A DNA stretch of 64,000 nucleotides from Lutibacter sp. (GCA_030694935.1 JAUYUA010000021.1:1-64000), one strand, 5' to 3'; positions 44,799-54,306 are shown, counted from the stretch's first letter. Numbers and translations are program-made. Notes: generated by a model not told the origin, from the sequence alone.

Positions 44799-46151
44799 TT
44801 AGGACAAAAAAGCAACATCTTTTGGCTCCCAAAGTTCAATTTTATTTCCTTCGGGATCTAAAATCCAACCAAATTTTCCATAGTCATATTCTTCAATATT
44901 GCCAATAACGGGAACGCCTTCTTCTTTTAATTTATTTAAAAGTCCGCTTAAATCTTCAACCCTGTAATTAAACATAAAATCTTTTGTTGAAGGAGAAAAA
45001 TAAACCGTGTCGCTTTTAAACGGACTCCATTGTGTACAGGCCGGATTTCCGTTTTTGTCTTTCCACCAAAAAGTGGCGCCCCAATCATCGGTGTTAAAAT
45101 CCAAATGTTTTTTATACCATTCTTTCAGTTTAACAGGATTGTCCGATTTAAAAAAAAGTCCTCCAATGCCTGTAACTCTTTTTATTTCATCTTCAATTTG
45201 AACCGATTCTTTTGAAAAAAACAAAGCATCAACCTTATCAACAATTGTTTGCGCCAGTTTCACTTTAGATTCAACAGTCCAGCCTGCAATATGAGGCGAT
45301 AGCAATACATTTTCTGCGTGAATTAAATAGTCAAATGCTTTGGGAAAAGAATCGTTTTCAAACAGATTTTCAAAAGATAATTTTTCATATTCCAGCACAT
45401 CCAAACAAGCTCCCAATATTTTTTTACTAATTAGCGCTTCAACCAAATCATCGGTAACAACGGCAGAACCCCGTGCCGTATTTATAAGATAAAAAGGTTT
45501 ATTAAAATTACTGATAAACTGTGAATTTATCATATTGTGAGACAGTTTGTTGAAGGGCGTATGCAAACTCAACACATCGGTTTTTTCCTGCAATTCTTCT
45601 AGAGAAACCTGCTTGCAATTTTCATCGCCAACACCTTCTTTTATGTCGTAACAAATCACTTCAACCTCAAAGCCCTTTAATTTTTTAGCAAAGGCTTTTC
45701 CCATATTTCCGTAACCGATAATGCCCACTGTTTTGCCTTCCAGCTCAATGCCTCTGTTGGCTTCCCGCAACCATTTTCCCGCTCTGATTTCGAGATCGGC
45801 TTTTTTTAGGTTGTTGAACAAGGCCAAAATCATTCCCAGCGCGTGCTCACCAACGGCATTTCTGTTGCCTTCGGGCGCTGAAATTAACTGAATTCCCATT
45901 TTTTCGGCAAAATCAACATCAATACTTTCCAATCCGGCGCCAACGCGGGCAATAAATTTTAAGTTTGTGGCTTTTTCTAAAAATTGCTGATCTATGTTGA
46001 ACCTGCTTCTGATCACAATGCCATCATAACCAGCAATCTTTTCTTCAATTTGCTGTTTGGTTGAAAAATAATCTTCCTCGCAAACGCACCCCATTTTTTC
46101 CAAACCAGCTTGCAGAATTGGGTGATTGCTGTCTATCAGAAGGACTCTCAT
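44799..46151 (-). CDS. Fusion: 2-hydroxyacid dehydrogenase + VOC/glyoxalase domain
   Basis: 450 residues in one uninterrupted frame. Residues 1 to about 315 are a D-2-hydroxyacid (phosphoglycerate-type) dehydrogenase: VGAGLESIDVDFAEKMGI, EGNRNAVGEHALGMIL, Rossmann GIIGYGNMGKAF, NTARGSAV with the catalytic Arg, and LLSPHIAGWT with the catalytic His. Residues about 325-450 are a VOC domain, GIGGLFFKSDNPVKLKEWYK to WILDPEGNKIELWEP. Both halves look intact and are normally separate proteins. The linker (SKESVQIEDEIKRV) is short. The enzyme may oxidise a 2-hydroxyacid and isomerise or sense a related compound, but no substrate can be named. Confidence 0.88.
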   Translation of the reverse strand: MRVLLIDSNHPILQAGLEKMGCVCEEDYFSTKQQIEEKIAGYDGIVIRSRFNIDQQFLEKATNLKFIARVGAGLESIDVDFAEKMGIQLISAPEGNRNAVGEHALGMILALFNNLKKADLEIRAGKWLREANRGIELEGKTVGIIGYGNMGKAFAKKLKGFEVEVICYDIKEGVGDENCKQVSLEELQEKTDVLSLHTPFNKLSHNMINSQFISNFNKPFYLINTARGSAVVTDDLVEALISKKILGACLDVLEYEKLSFENLFENDSFPKAFDYLIHAENVLLSPHIAGWTVESKVKLAQTIVDKVDALFFSKESVQIEDEIKRVTGIGGLFFKSDNPVKLKEWYKKHLDFNTDDWGATFWWKDKNGNPACTQWSPFKSDTVYFSPSTKDFMFNYRVEDLSGLLNKLKEEGVPVIGNIEEYDYGKFGWILDPEGNKIELWEPKDVAFLS

Positions 46152-46161
46152 TTGTTGATAA

Positions 46162-46230
46162 ATTAGTATTTTAGATTATTAGTATTTTGGATTATTAGTA
46201 ATTGGATTATTGGTATTATGGATTCAAAAA
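46162..46230 (+). repeat. Left ~16-bp tandem array beside the four-helix-bundle gene
   Basis: ATTATTAGTATTTTGG (46175), ATTATTAGTAATTGG (46191) and ATTATTGGTATTATGG (46206) are three tandem units ending in GGATTCAAAAA. The same series stands in the same orientation at 46633-46689 on the other side of the gene. Confidence 0.7.
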
Positions 46231-46269
46231 AAATTACCGGCTAAAAGTCTAAAATACAAACAATCCCTT

Positions 46270-46626
46270 TTACTGTTCTTTTAAAGTTGATTTAAATTTA
46301 GACATCATTTTTATAATTATTTCTAAATTTTCTTGTAATTCCTTACAATGATTGTCAGACATAAAATTTAGATCATTAGAAATCAATAATTGTGTTTCAA
46401 CTTCATAACAAGAACCTAGAGCAATTTCTATAAATCTTGAAAAATCCTTATTTGATTTTCTGGAAGCTCCTTCTGCAATATTGGAAGGAATTGAAATAGA
46501 AGCTCTTCTTAATTGAGAAACCAATCCAAATTTTTCTTCTTCTGGAAATATCGCCGTGAAAGTGTAAATACTCTTACAAAATTCCCTGCTTAATTGCCAA
46601 AATTTTAAATCTTTATATCTATGCAC
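46270..46626 (-). CDS. Four-helix-bundle protein (S23/IVP family)
   Basis: 118 residues, all helical. It starts HRYKDLKFWQLSREFCKSIY and has the family hallmarks FGLVSQLRRASISIPSNIAEG and ALGSCYEVETQLLIS. The fold is that of the protein encoded in 23S rRNA intervening sequences of Leptospira and others, and is related to the Avd protein of diversity-generating retroelements. Here it is not in an rRNA gene. It is flanked by two directly repeated tandem arrays and has no partner gene, which makes it look like a cassette. Biochemical role unknown. Confidence 0.9.
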   Translation of the reverse strand: MHRYKDLKFWQLSREFCKSIYTFTAIFPEEEKFGLVSQLRRASISIPSNIAEGASRKSNKDFSRFIEIALGSCYEVETQLLISNDLNFMSDNHCKELQENLEIIIKMMSKFKSTLKEQ

Positions 46627-46632
46627 AATAGT

Positions 46633-46689
46633 ATTTTAGTATTTTGGATTTATAGTATTATTGGATTGTTGGTATATTGGATTCAAAAA
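46633..46689 (+). repeat. Right ~16-bp tandem array beside the four-helix-bundle gene
   Basis: ATTTTAGTATTTTGG (46633), ATTTATAGTATTATTGG (46648) and ATTGTTGGTATATTGG (46665), then ATTCAAAAA. This reproduces the left array (46175-46230) as a direct repeat of about 50 bp. Further related words (CAATCCATCAATCTAAAATACC) follow to 46724. Confidence 0.7.
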
Positions 46690-46728
46690 TCTAGAAATCT
46701 AACAATCCATCAATCTAAAATACCAGAA

Positions 46729-47547
46729 TTAATATTGCTCTTCATCGCTAGGGAAATCCCTGCTTTTTACATCGGCAATATAGCTTTCAAAAGCCGTGGT
46801 CATTTCGGTATATAAATCCATATAACGACGCAAAAATCGCGGATGAAATTCGTGGGTCATTCCTAGCATATCGTGCGTTACTAATACTTGTCCGTCCACA
46901 CCATTTCCGGCACCGATTCCAATAACCGGAATAGATATGCTTTCGGCAATTTTTTGTGCCAATTTTGCGGGAACTTTTTCTAAAACCAAGGCAAAACAAC
47001 CCAATTTTTCGAGCAATAAAGCATCTTCCATTAATTTTTCGGCTTCTTCCTCTTCCTTCGCCCTAACCGTGTAAGTGCCAAATTTATAAATAGATTGCGG
47101 GGTCAATCCCAAATGCCCCATCACCGGAATTCCAGCTGTTAAAATTCTGATGATGGACTCGCTAATTTCACTTCCGCCTTCTAATTTCACCGCGTGGCCG
47201 CCAGATTCTTTCATAATTCGGATGGAGGAATCCAACGCGTTTCTTGAATTTCCCTGATAACTTCCAAAGGGTAAATCTACCACCACCAAACTTCTGTGAA
47301 TCGCCCGTACTACAGAACTTGCATGGTAAATCATTTGATCTAAAGTTATTGGCAAAGTAGTTTCGTGGCCAGCCATCACGTTAGAAGCTGAATCGCCCAC
47401 CAAAATAATATCAACTCCGGCATTGTCAATAATTTTTGCCATGGTGTAATCATAAGCGGTAAGCATAGCGATTTTTTCGCCATTTTTTTTCATTTCCACC
47501 ACACTTTTGGTGGTAATTCTCTTATAGTCTTTTTTAGCTGTAGACAT
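46729..47547 (-). CDS. panB: 3-methyl-2-oxobutanoate hydroxymethyltransferase
   Basis: 272 residues, a TIM barrel of standard length. Family motifs: [33 protein letters not shown] (metal and substrate site, D and S), [11 protein letters not shown], and [23 protein letters not shown]. It transfers a hydroxymethyl group from methylene-THF to 2-oxoisovalerate, the first step to pantothenate and coenzyme A. No other pan gene is in the window. The four-helix-bundle cassette lies directly downstream. Confidence 0.97.
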   Translation of the reverse strand: MSTAKKDYKRITTKSVVEMKKNGEKIAMLTAYDYTMAKIIDNAGVDIILVGDSASNVMAGHETTLPITLDQMIYHASSVVRAIHRSLVVVDLPFGSYQGNSRNALDSSIRIMKESGGHAVKLEGGSEISESIIRILTAGIPVMGHLGLTPQSIYKFGTYTVRAKEEEEAEKLMEDALLLEKLGCFALVLEKVPAKLAQKIAESISIPVIGIGAGNGVDGQVLVTHDMLGMTHEFHPRFLRRYMDLYTEMTTAFESYIADVKSRDFPSDEEQY

Positions 47548-47745
47548 TTTCTTGTTGTTTAAACTTATGGAAGGTAAAAGTAATGAAAAAAGAACGTTAT
47601 TTTAAAAACTTTGCTTTTTATCGCCTAATAACGGCTGAAATATTTGGGTAAAAAACACAAACATTTATTGTTACTTAAAGGAAATTTAAAATATTTATTT
47701 GAACCTAACTATTTTAAAATTATATTTACTTAAAATTACTTCGAT

Positions 47746-48540
47746 TTGGCAAAAAAAGAGAAAAATACCGACAAATATATTCCAGAATTGGAAGAAAGAA
47801 TAATTGATCTTAGCCTTAGGCTCAAAAGTAAATCTAATGAGCTTAATGCTGCCATTGAAACCAATTCAAAAATTCTAGGCAAACTGACCCACAATTTGAA
47901 AAACCCTGTTGGAGTCATATTTTCGTTTTCGGAAATGATGCTGGAAGACCTTGAAGATTACTCAATTGAAAAATTGGGGAAACATATACAAATTATTAAA
48001 AATTCAGCGACATTTTCTTTGGCATTTCTTGATACTGTTTCAAAATACACAAGAGTTCAGTCGCCAAATTTCACCTTAAAAACCGAGCAAGTTAATTATG
48101 TTGAATTGGTAAAATCGCTTATAAACGATTTTAGAGCGAAAGCATCTGAAAAAAATATTGGTTTGGAAGTCAATGTTCCTGCAAAGGATATTTTTTTAAC
48201 ACTTGACAGGAATGAAATTTCCCAGGCTTTAAGCGCCGTTTTAAACAACGCAATACGATATTCCAATGAAAACTCAAATATGACAATTACAGTTGAAGAA
48301 CTTAAAAATACCGTTGAAACCACTATCACCGACCAAGGAATTGGAATTTCTGAAGAAGATTTACCCCATATTTTTGAAGAATTTTATGTGGTAAACACGT
48401 ATTCTGAAGACAAACAAAAATGCATTGGTTTGGAATTGGCCATTGCCAAGAAAATTGTGGAACTTCATAAAGGAAGAATTGCCGCCGAAAGCACTTTGGA
48501 TAAAGGCTCGAGTTTTAAAATTATCCTTCCCAACAATTAA
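47746..48540 (+). CDS. Small soluble histidine kinase without sensor domain
   Basis: 264 residues from a TTG start (47746). A short coiled coil (about 10-40) leads to a HisKA dimerisation domain with the phospho-acceptor H49 in LTHNLKNPVG, then a HATPase domain (about 145-264) with N box LNNAIRYS and G1 box DQGIGISEED; the G2 box reads GLELAI instead of GLGLAI, so activity may be weak. No membrane segment or PAS/GAF domain. It may take its signal from partner proteins. It lies 113 bases upstream of the large hybrid kinase, on the same strand. Confidence 0.85.
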   Translation: MAKKEKNTDKYIPELEERIIDLSLRLKSKSNELNAAIETNSKILGKLTHNLKNPVGVIFSFSEMMLEDLEDYSIEKLGKHIQIIKNSATFSLAFLDTVSKYTRVQSPNFTLKTEQVNYVELVKSLINDFRAKASEKNIGLEVNVPAKDIFLTLDRNEISQALSAVLNNAIRYSNENSNMTITVEELKNTVETTITDQGIGISEEDLPHIFEEFYVVNTYSEDKQKCIGLELAIAKKIVELHKGRIAAESTLDKGSSFKIILPNN

Positions 48541-48653
48541 AATTAATTCATCGGTTATTTTTTAAAGTTCCTTAATATTTAAAATCCAAAATGAACAACA
48601 ATTCAAAATAAATTGTATTTTACACGCCCAAACCCCAAATAAATTGCGAAAGA

Positions 48654-51600
48654 ATGAAACATAATCCCATAAAGACTATGAATGCAAATGCCGACAAAAA
48701 TGTCCCTAACGTAAAATCCCAAGAAGAAAATACTTTATTAGCCAACAATATGTATTTAACTTTTTTTGAGCAGGCGCCGGTAGCCTTATGGGTTGAGGAT
48801 TTCTCAAAAGCCAAACTTTTTCTTGAAAAAATTGCCAAAGAAAATAATACTGACATAAAATCATATATTGCCGAAAATCCAAAAATTATTAAAAAATTAA
48901 TTGATTTCATTGAGATTAAAGACATTAATGATGCTGCTTTAAAATTATACAAAGCCAATACCAAACAAGAATTATTGCAAAGTTTAAAGCTGGTTTTTGC
49001 AAAAAAATCCTATAAAGGTTTTTCAAAATTGGTTGTTGCTATTCTTCTTGGAGAAACTGTGACCAAAATTGAAACTATCAATAAAACGTTGCAAGGAGAA
49101 GAGTTTGATGCCTTGGTAAAATATAAAGTGAGTGCCGGAAGTGAAATATCGCTTGAAAATGTTATTGTGTCTGTAGAAAATATTACTGATAACGTAAAAG
49201 CCAGAAAAGCTGTCATTGAGAGTGAATACCGATACAAAGAAGCGCAATCGTTGGCAAAAATCGGAAGCTGGTTTCACAATTTTGAAACCGATGAATCGCA
49301 CTGGTCTGATGAAGCTTATAATATTTTGGGATTGGTTGCCGGAAAAGATTTTCTAAATTTCGCCTATTTTATATCGTGTGTGCATCCTGAAGACAGGGAA
49401 TTTACATTAGACTATACCATTGAATCTTTTCTGAAAAACCCCATCCAACATTTACAATACAGGATTATTACGCCAATTGGCGAACTTAAATATATCTCGG
49501 AAGTAAGAAGAGCCATCATTGAAAACCAGCAACTTGTTAAAATAATTGGGATTGGACAAGATATTACTGAGCGCGTTCTTAATGAGCAAAAATTTACGAT
49601 CACCAAAAGCTTTTTATCGGATACCCTTTCAAGCATTAAAGATGGTTTGGTGATACTCGACCGCGACTCAAAATACATTTATGTAAATGAAAAAGCAGCT
49701 GATTTATTAGGTAAAAATGCCCAGGATCTTATAGGAAAGCATCTTTGGACAGAATTTCCAGAAAAAGAGGGCGATTTATTTTATGACAATTACCAAAAAG
49801 CGATCACAAAAGGAAAACCCCTAAGTTTTGAAAATTATTTTGCGCCATGGGATAAGTGGTTTGAAAACAGAATAATTCCGTCGCAAGAGGGAGTTCTCAT
49901 GTTTTTTCATGAAACAACGGATAAAAAAGAAACAGAAAATAAAATAAAAGCGGCATATAATATTATCAATAAAAGTTCCTCAGTCGCTTTTTTATGTGAA
50001 AATAAACACGATTTTCCTATTGTGTTCACTTCCGAAAACTCACATCATTTATTTGGGTATACACACCATGAAATTCTGGCAGGAACCGTTAAATTGTACC
50101 AATTGATTTATAAAGAGGATTTAGAATGGGCGAGTAAGGAATTCATAAAATTTTTGAAAAACAAAAATTCAAATGAATTAAAACTTCAACCTCTCCGAAT
50201 TTTAACAAAAAATGGTGATGTAAAATGGATTCGCGCCAATTTAGATATTGTTAAAAACACCGCCAATGAAATTACCCATATTCAGGGGATTTCAGAAGAT
50301 ATTACAGAACGTAAAAAGGCCGAAGATTTGTTTTTTGAGAGCACTCAACGCCTAAAAGACCAATTTAACCACACGCCGTTAGCGTCCATCATTTGGGATG
50401 CTGATTTTAACGTGTTGGAATGGAACAGTTCTGCAGAACGTGTTTTTGGATATTCTGCTGAAGAAGCAAAAGAAAAACCTATAAAAGATTTAATCACGCC
50501 AACGAATTTAGCTCCCGAAATGAAAAAAGTTCAGGAGGAGATATTGAGTCAAAAATATGGGCATAGAAGCACCAATGAAAATGTAACCAAAAGCGGTAAA
50601 ATAATAATTTGTGATTGGTATAACGTAACCTTAAAAGACGCTTCCGGCAAAATCATTGGAGTCGCTTCATTGGCAGATGATATTACAGGGCGCATGAATT
50701 CAAAAAAATTACTTGAAAATTCCGAAAGAAAATACAGAGACATTTTTGAGAAAGCAATTGATGCGGTTTTGATATTAAAAAATGGATTATTTGTAGACTG
50801 CAATGAATCAGCGCTAAAAATGTTTGGTTTGGACAGGGAAACCCTCTTTAACATACATCCATCACAACTTTCGCCAGAAAAGCAACCCAACGGTGCCAGT
50901 TCTTATTTAAAAGCGGAAGAAATGATGAAAATTGCTTTGGAAAAAGGAAGCAATAGATATCGATGCAACCAACAACATATAAACGGACACATTTTCCCAA
51001 CTGAAGTTACGCTTACGAGAATTAATGAAGAAGATGATGGATTTACCATTCACGTGGTTATCTCAGATATTACGGAAAGAGTTAAGAAAGAGGTCTTGGA
51101 AGATGTGCTTTATAACATCTCTAAAGCGGCATTGACCATTGGTGATTTTCAGGAATTTAGTTTATTTGTCAGAAATGAATTGAACAAAATAATTGACACC
51201 CGCAATTTTTATATCGCTCTTCATAATGAAGAAACCGATATGATTACCACACCTGTTTTTGTGGATGACAAGGAAGTAGTTGAAGAATTTTCGGCAAAAA
51301 ACTCCTTGACGGGATATGTCATAAAATCAAGGCAGCCCTTAATCTTAAGCCAAGAGGAGCACCAGAAACTTATCAACAAAAATATCGTAACGTTGATTGG
51401 CGAATTTGCCAAAATATGGATAGGCGTACCGCTATTTACCCAAGAAAAATGTATTGGGGCAATTGTGGTGCAAAGCTATGAAGATGAAAATGCATACAAT
51501 GAAAATGATGTGCAATTGCTGGAGTTTGTGGCCGATCAAATTAGCACCACCATTCAGCGTAAAAAAGTTGAAGATGAGCTAAATAACGCCTTGCTTCAAG

Positions 51601-52724
51601 CTCAAGAATCGGATCGGCTAAAATCGGCTTTTTTGGCAAATATGAGCCACGAAATAAGAACGCCTATGAACGGCATTATTGGCTTTTCAGAACTATGTCT
51701 TGACCCAAATATCACCAAAGACAAACAAAGAGAATACGCTAACATTGTCATTAAAAGCAGCAAACGCTTACTGTCAATCGTAAATGACATATTAGATATT
51801 TCAAAAATAGAAGCCGGTTTAGAAACCCTAAAATTAGAAGGTGTCAATCTTAATAAATTGCTTGATGAGTTAATGACCTTTTACAAACCAATTGCAGAAG
51901 GAAGCAATTTAAAATTAATTTGCGAAAAAGGATTGGAAAATTTTAAGAGTTTTATTGAAACAGATAAAATTAAATTAAATCAGATGCTCACAAATCTTTT
52001 GTCCAATGCGTTTAAATTTACCGATACCGGAAGCATAACATTTGGGTACGAATTGGTTGAAAACAATTTGCAATTTTACGTAAAAGACACAGGAATTGGG
52101 GTTGAAGCAAATTTACGAAATAAAATTTTCGAGCGATTTTCACAAGGTGAATTAAATTTAAGCAAACAACATAAAGGAACAGGGCTAGGTTTGGCGATCA
52201 CCAAAAAAATTGTGGAATTGTTTGAAGGTGAAATTTGGTTAACCTCTAACAATCAAGGAACATCCATTTACTTTACAATTCCTTTTAAAAAGTCAAAAAC
52301 ACCTTTAATTTCTTCAGTAATTGAAGAACAAAAACCAACTATCGAAGTGAAAAATAAAGAGATAACAATTTTAGTGGCTGAAGACGAAGAATACAATATG
52401 ATGTATATCGCAGAGTTATTCTCCTCAACAAATTTTAAAATTATGGAAGCCGTTAACGGTAAAAAAGCCCTGGAATTGGCACAAAGCCATCCTGAAATTC
52501 AGTTGGTGCTCATGGATATAAAAATGCCGGTTATGGATGGCAACGAAGCCATGAAAGAAATTAAAAAGCTGAGGCCTTCACTGCCAATTATTGCTCTTTC
52601 GGCTTTCGCCATGGAATCTGATAAAACAATCGCATTGGCGCTTGGGTTTGACGCTTATTTGACAAAGCCTTTAGACCAGAAATTATTGTTCCAACTCATT
52701 GAAAAATTTTATAAAAAAGAATAA
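48654..52724 (+). CDS. Hybrid histidine kinase: PAS(x6)-GAF-HisKA-HATPase-REC
   Basis: 1356 residues, no membrane helix. PAS-like segments at about 30-182, 190-306, 315-425, 430-552, 560-680 and 690-808 (several ending in DITER), a GAF domain at about 815-968, HisKA with H999 in NMSHEIRTP, HATPase at about 1095-1210 with DTGIGVEANLRNKIFERF and GTGLGLAI, and a receiver at about 1232-1356 with phospho-acceptor D1288 (MDIKMPVMDG). A cytoplasmic multi-input sensor; its output would be phosphotransfer from its own receiver. No output regulator is encoded next to it. Follows the small kinase gene. Confidence 0.93.
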   Translation: MKHNPIKTMNANADKNVPNVKSQEENTLLANNMYLTFFEQAPVALWVEDFSKAKLFLEKIAKENNTDIKSYIAENPKIIKKLIDFIEIKDINDAALKLYKANTKQELLQSLKLVFAKKSYKGFSKLVVAILLGETVTKIETINKTLQGEEFDALVKYKVSAGSEISLENVIVSVENITDNVKARKAVIESEYRYKEAQSLAKIGSWFHNFETDESHWSDEAYNILGLVAGKDFLNFAYFISCVHPEDREFTLDYTIESFLKNPIQHLQYRIITPIGELKYISEVRRAIIENQQLVKIIGIGQDITERVLNEQKFTITKSFLSDTLSSIKDGLVILDRDSKYIYVNEKAADLLGKNAQDLIGKHLWTEFPEKEGDLFYDNYQKAITKGKPLSFENYFAPWDKWFENRIIPSQEGVLMFFHETTDKKETENKIKAAYNIINKSSSVAFLCENKHDFPIVFTSENSHHLFGYTHHEILAGTVKLYQLIYKEDLEWASKEFIKFLKNKNSNELKLQPLRILTKNGDVKWIRANLDIVKNTANEITHIQGISEDITERKKAEDLFFESTQRLKDQFNHTPLASIIWDADFNVLEWNSSAERVFGYSAEEAKEKPIKDLITPTNLAPEMKKVQEEILSQKYGHRSTNENVTKSGKIIICDWYNVTLKDASGKIIGVASLADDITGRMNSKKLLENSERKYRDIFEKAIDAVLILKNGLFVDCNESALKMFGLDRETLFNIHPSQLSPEKQPNGASSYLKAEEMMKIALEKGSNRYRCNQQHINGHIFPTEVTLTRINEEDDGFTIHVVISDITERVKKEVLEDVLYNISKAALTIGDFQEFSLFVRNELNKIIDTRNFYIALHNEETDMITTPVFVDDKEVVEEFSAKNSLTGYVIKSRQPLILSQEEHQKLINKNIVTLIGEFAKIWIGVPLFTQEKCIGAIVVQSYEDENAYNENDVQLLEFVADQISTTIQRKKVEDELNNALLQAQESDRLKSAFLANMSHEIRTPMNGIIGFSELCLDPNITKDKQREYANIVIKSSKRLLSIVNDILDISKIEAGLETLKLEGVNLNKLLDELMTFYKPIAEGSNLKLICEKGLENFKSFIETDKIKLNQMLTNLLSNAFKFTDTGSITFGYELVENNLQFYVKDTGIGVEANLRNKIFERFSQGELNLSKQHKGTGLGLAITKKIVELFEGEIWLTSNNQGTSIYFTIPFKKSKTPLISSVIEEQKPTIEVKNKEITILVAEDEEYNMMYIAELFSSTNFKIMEAVNGKKALELAQSHPEIQLVLMDIKMPVMDGNEAMKEIKKLRPSLPIIALSAFAMESDKTIALALGFDAYLTKPLDQKLLFQLIEKFYKKE

Positions 52725-52745
52725 AAACAAGTAAAAACCAATTCT

Positions 52746-52955
52746 TCAACTAAAAACATTTTTAACGCGTCCAATTTCTCCGGTTTCCAACTGAACTTTT
52801 ATGCCATGCGGATGCGTTGTGGCATTTGTGAGGATTCTTTTTACTGCACCTTCAGTTAATTCGCCAGTTCGTTGATGGTTTTTCTGCACAATTTCTACCT
52901 TTTTTCCTGCTTGTATGTTTTTTCTGATTGTTCCGCTTATGTTTTTGTTTTCCAT
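52746..52955 (-). CDS. YwbE-family protein
   Basis: 69 residues. The start GTIRKNIQAGKKVEIVQKNHQRTGELTEG and the end HPHGIKVQLETGEIGRVKNV fit the YwbE/DUF2196 family of small beta-barrel proteins of unknown function. It lies between the hybrid kinase and glutaminase genes; 206 bases to the latter hold only repeats. Confidence 0.9.
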   Translation of the reverse strand: MENKNISGTIRKNIQAGKKVEIVQKNHQRTGELTEGAVKRILTNATTHPHGIKVQLETGEIGRVKNVFS

Positions 52956-53030
52956 GTGTTTTTACTATTGCCACATTAAATTTTTTGATGTTGTTTTAAT
53001 TGATTTTATGGAGAATCTCTTAAATATAAA

Positions 53031-53127
53031 GTTTTTCTTTGTGTGTCTCAGTGGCTCTTTGTGGAACTTTGTGAAATAACTATGACACGGAGCTGCACAA
53101 AGAAAAACACACAAAGGTTCACAAAGT
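53031..53127. repeat. CTTTGTG-type inverted and tandem repeats
   Basis: GTTTTTCTTTGTG (53031-53043) and CACAAAGAAAAAC (53096-53108) are a 13-bp inverted pair. Between and beside them CTTTGTG recurs (TCTTTGTGGAACTTTGTG; CACAAAGGTTCACAAAG on the other strand). The stretch separates ywbE from glutaminase and could form a long hairpin. Confidence 0.5.
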
Positions 53128-53161
53128 TGAATGATTGATATGTTTTTTTCAATTGATTATT

Positions 53162-54076
53162 TTAAAAAATGGAAATCTCGGTTTCGGTGGTAAACAATTC
53201 CAAAAATTTTATTCCCTTGCTCGAATTTCCTTTTTTGTTCAGTTTCGGGCTCCAAACCGCGATGCTGTATTTATGAGGCAAAATGGCAACAATGCCGCCG
53301 CCAACGCCACTTTTTCCCGGCAAACCAACTTTAAAGGAAAATTCTCCGGCTTCATCATAAAATCCGCAGGTTTGCATAATGGCATTTACGCGTTTCGATT
53401 TGCTGATGCTTATCACCCGTTCTTTTGTGAACGGATTAACCCCATAAGCCGCCAAAAAAAGAAAAGTGCCCGAAAGCTCTTTGCAGGTCATTTCAATAGA
53501 ACATAAATTGAAATAAAAATCGAGCACCACGTCAATATCATTTTTAATGTTTCCGAAGGATTTCATCAAGTTAATTAAAGCCGCATTTCTGTGTCCGGTT
53601 AATTTCTCCGATTCTGCAATTCTCGAACAATAATCAATGTCTGGATTTCCTGAAATGCTCCTCACAAATGCAATAAAATCATCTTTCGGATTTTTAAGAT
53701 GGCTCACCAAAATATCCGAAATAACCAATGCGCCAGAATTTATGAGCGGATTTCGCGGAATTCCCTTATTAAATTCCAACTGAAACAGCGAATTGAAAGA
53801 AGTTCCTGAAGGTTCAACCCCAACCCTTTCCCACAATTTTTCACCTTCCTGTTTGTATGCCAACACCAGCGACAAAACTTTGGCAATACTTTGAATGGAA
53901 AACTTTTCCTCAGCGTCGCCAAACTGGTAATGCTGATGGTCTACAGTAGTTAAGTGAACACCAAATTTTGTAGAATCCACATTGCCCAGTTCAGGAATAT
54001 AGGTGGCAACCTCCCCTAAATCTTCCGTTTTGCTTAACTCCTTGTTTATTTTTGAAAATATTTTATTGTAATTCAT
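53162..54076 (-). CDS. glsA: Glutaminase
   Basis: 304 residues, the usual bacterial length. The serine-dependent beta-lactamase-like fold shows S63-I-A-K66 in FSIQSIAKVL, PRNPLINSGA, and the C-terminal GLPGKSGVGGGIVAILP. It hydrolyses glutamine to glutamate and ammonia in the cytoplasm. Monocistronic between repeat stretches. The 230 bases upstream to the next gene hold repeats and no gene. Confidence 0.95.
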   Translation of the reverse strand: MNYNKIFSKINKELSKTEDLGEVATYIPELGNVDSTKFGVHLTTVDHQHYQFGDAEEKFSIQSIAKVLSLVLAYKQEGEKLWERVGVEPSGTSFNSLFQLEFNKGIPRNPLINSGALVISDILVSHLKNPKDDFIAFVRSISGNPDIDYCSRIAESEKLTGHRNAALINLMKSFGNIKNDIDVVLDFYFNLCSIEMTCKELSGTFLFLAAYGVNPFTKERVISISKSKRVNAIMQTCGFYDEAGEFSFKVGLPGKSGVGGGIVAILPHKYSIAVWSPKLNKKGNSSKGIKFLELFTTETEISIF

Positions 54077-54284
54077 GTAAGTTTAAAAGTTGTAAAGTTG
54101 AAAAGCTTGCCTGCCATTGGTAGGTTAAAAAGCTGGAAGACCAAAGTCAAAACGCTAAATTTTTTAATTGGCATCAAAAGAGAAATTGAAAATGATAATT
54201 GCAAAAGACGCGAAAAATTCGCAAAGAATACAAAAATGTGACAGGCAACCTCAAAAGTAAAATCTTGATTTTCCAACTTCTGTC

Positions 54285-54305
54285 TTCCGCCTTCGGTCTT
54301 CGGTC
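54285..54305. repeat. Degenerate 7-bp tandem repeat (TTCGGTC)
   Basis: TTCCGCC-TTCGGTC-TTCGGTC, three units at 7-bp period just 3' of the hybrid kinase. It shares its word with the tandem at 13764-13784, 40 kb away. Confidence 0.6.
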
Positions 54306-54306
54306 T

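Noticed and set aside
44799-46151. Pseudogene or frameshift joining two genes
   Set aside because: The reading frame is continuous through the linker and both halves keep their catalytic or family motifs, so a true fusion is simpler.
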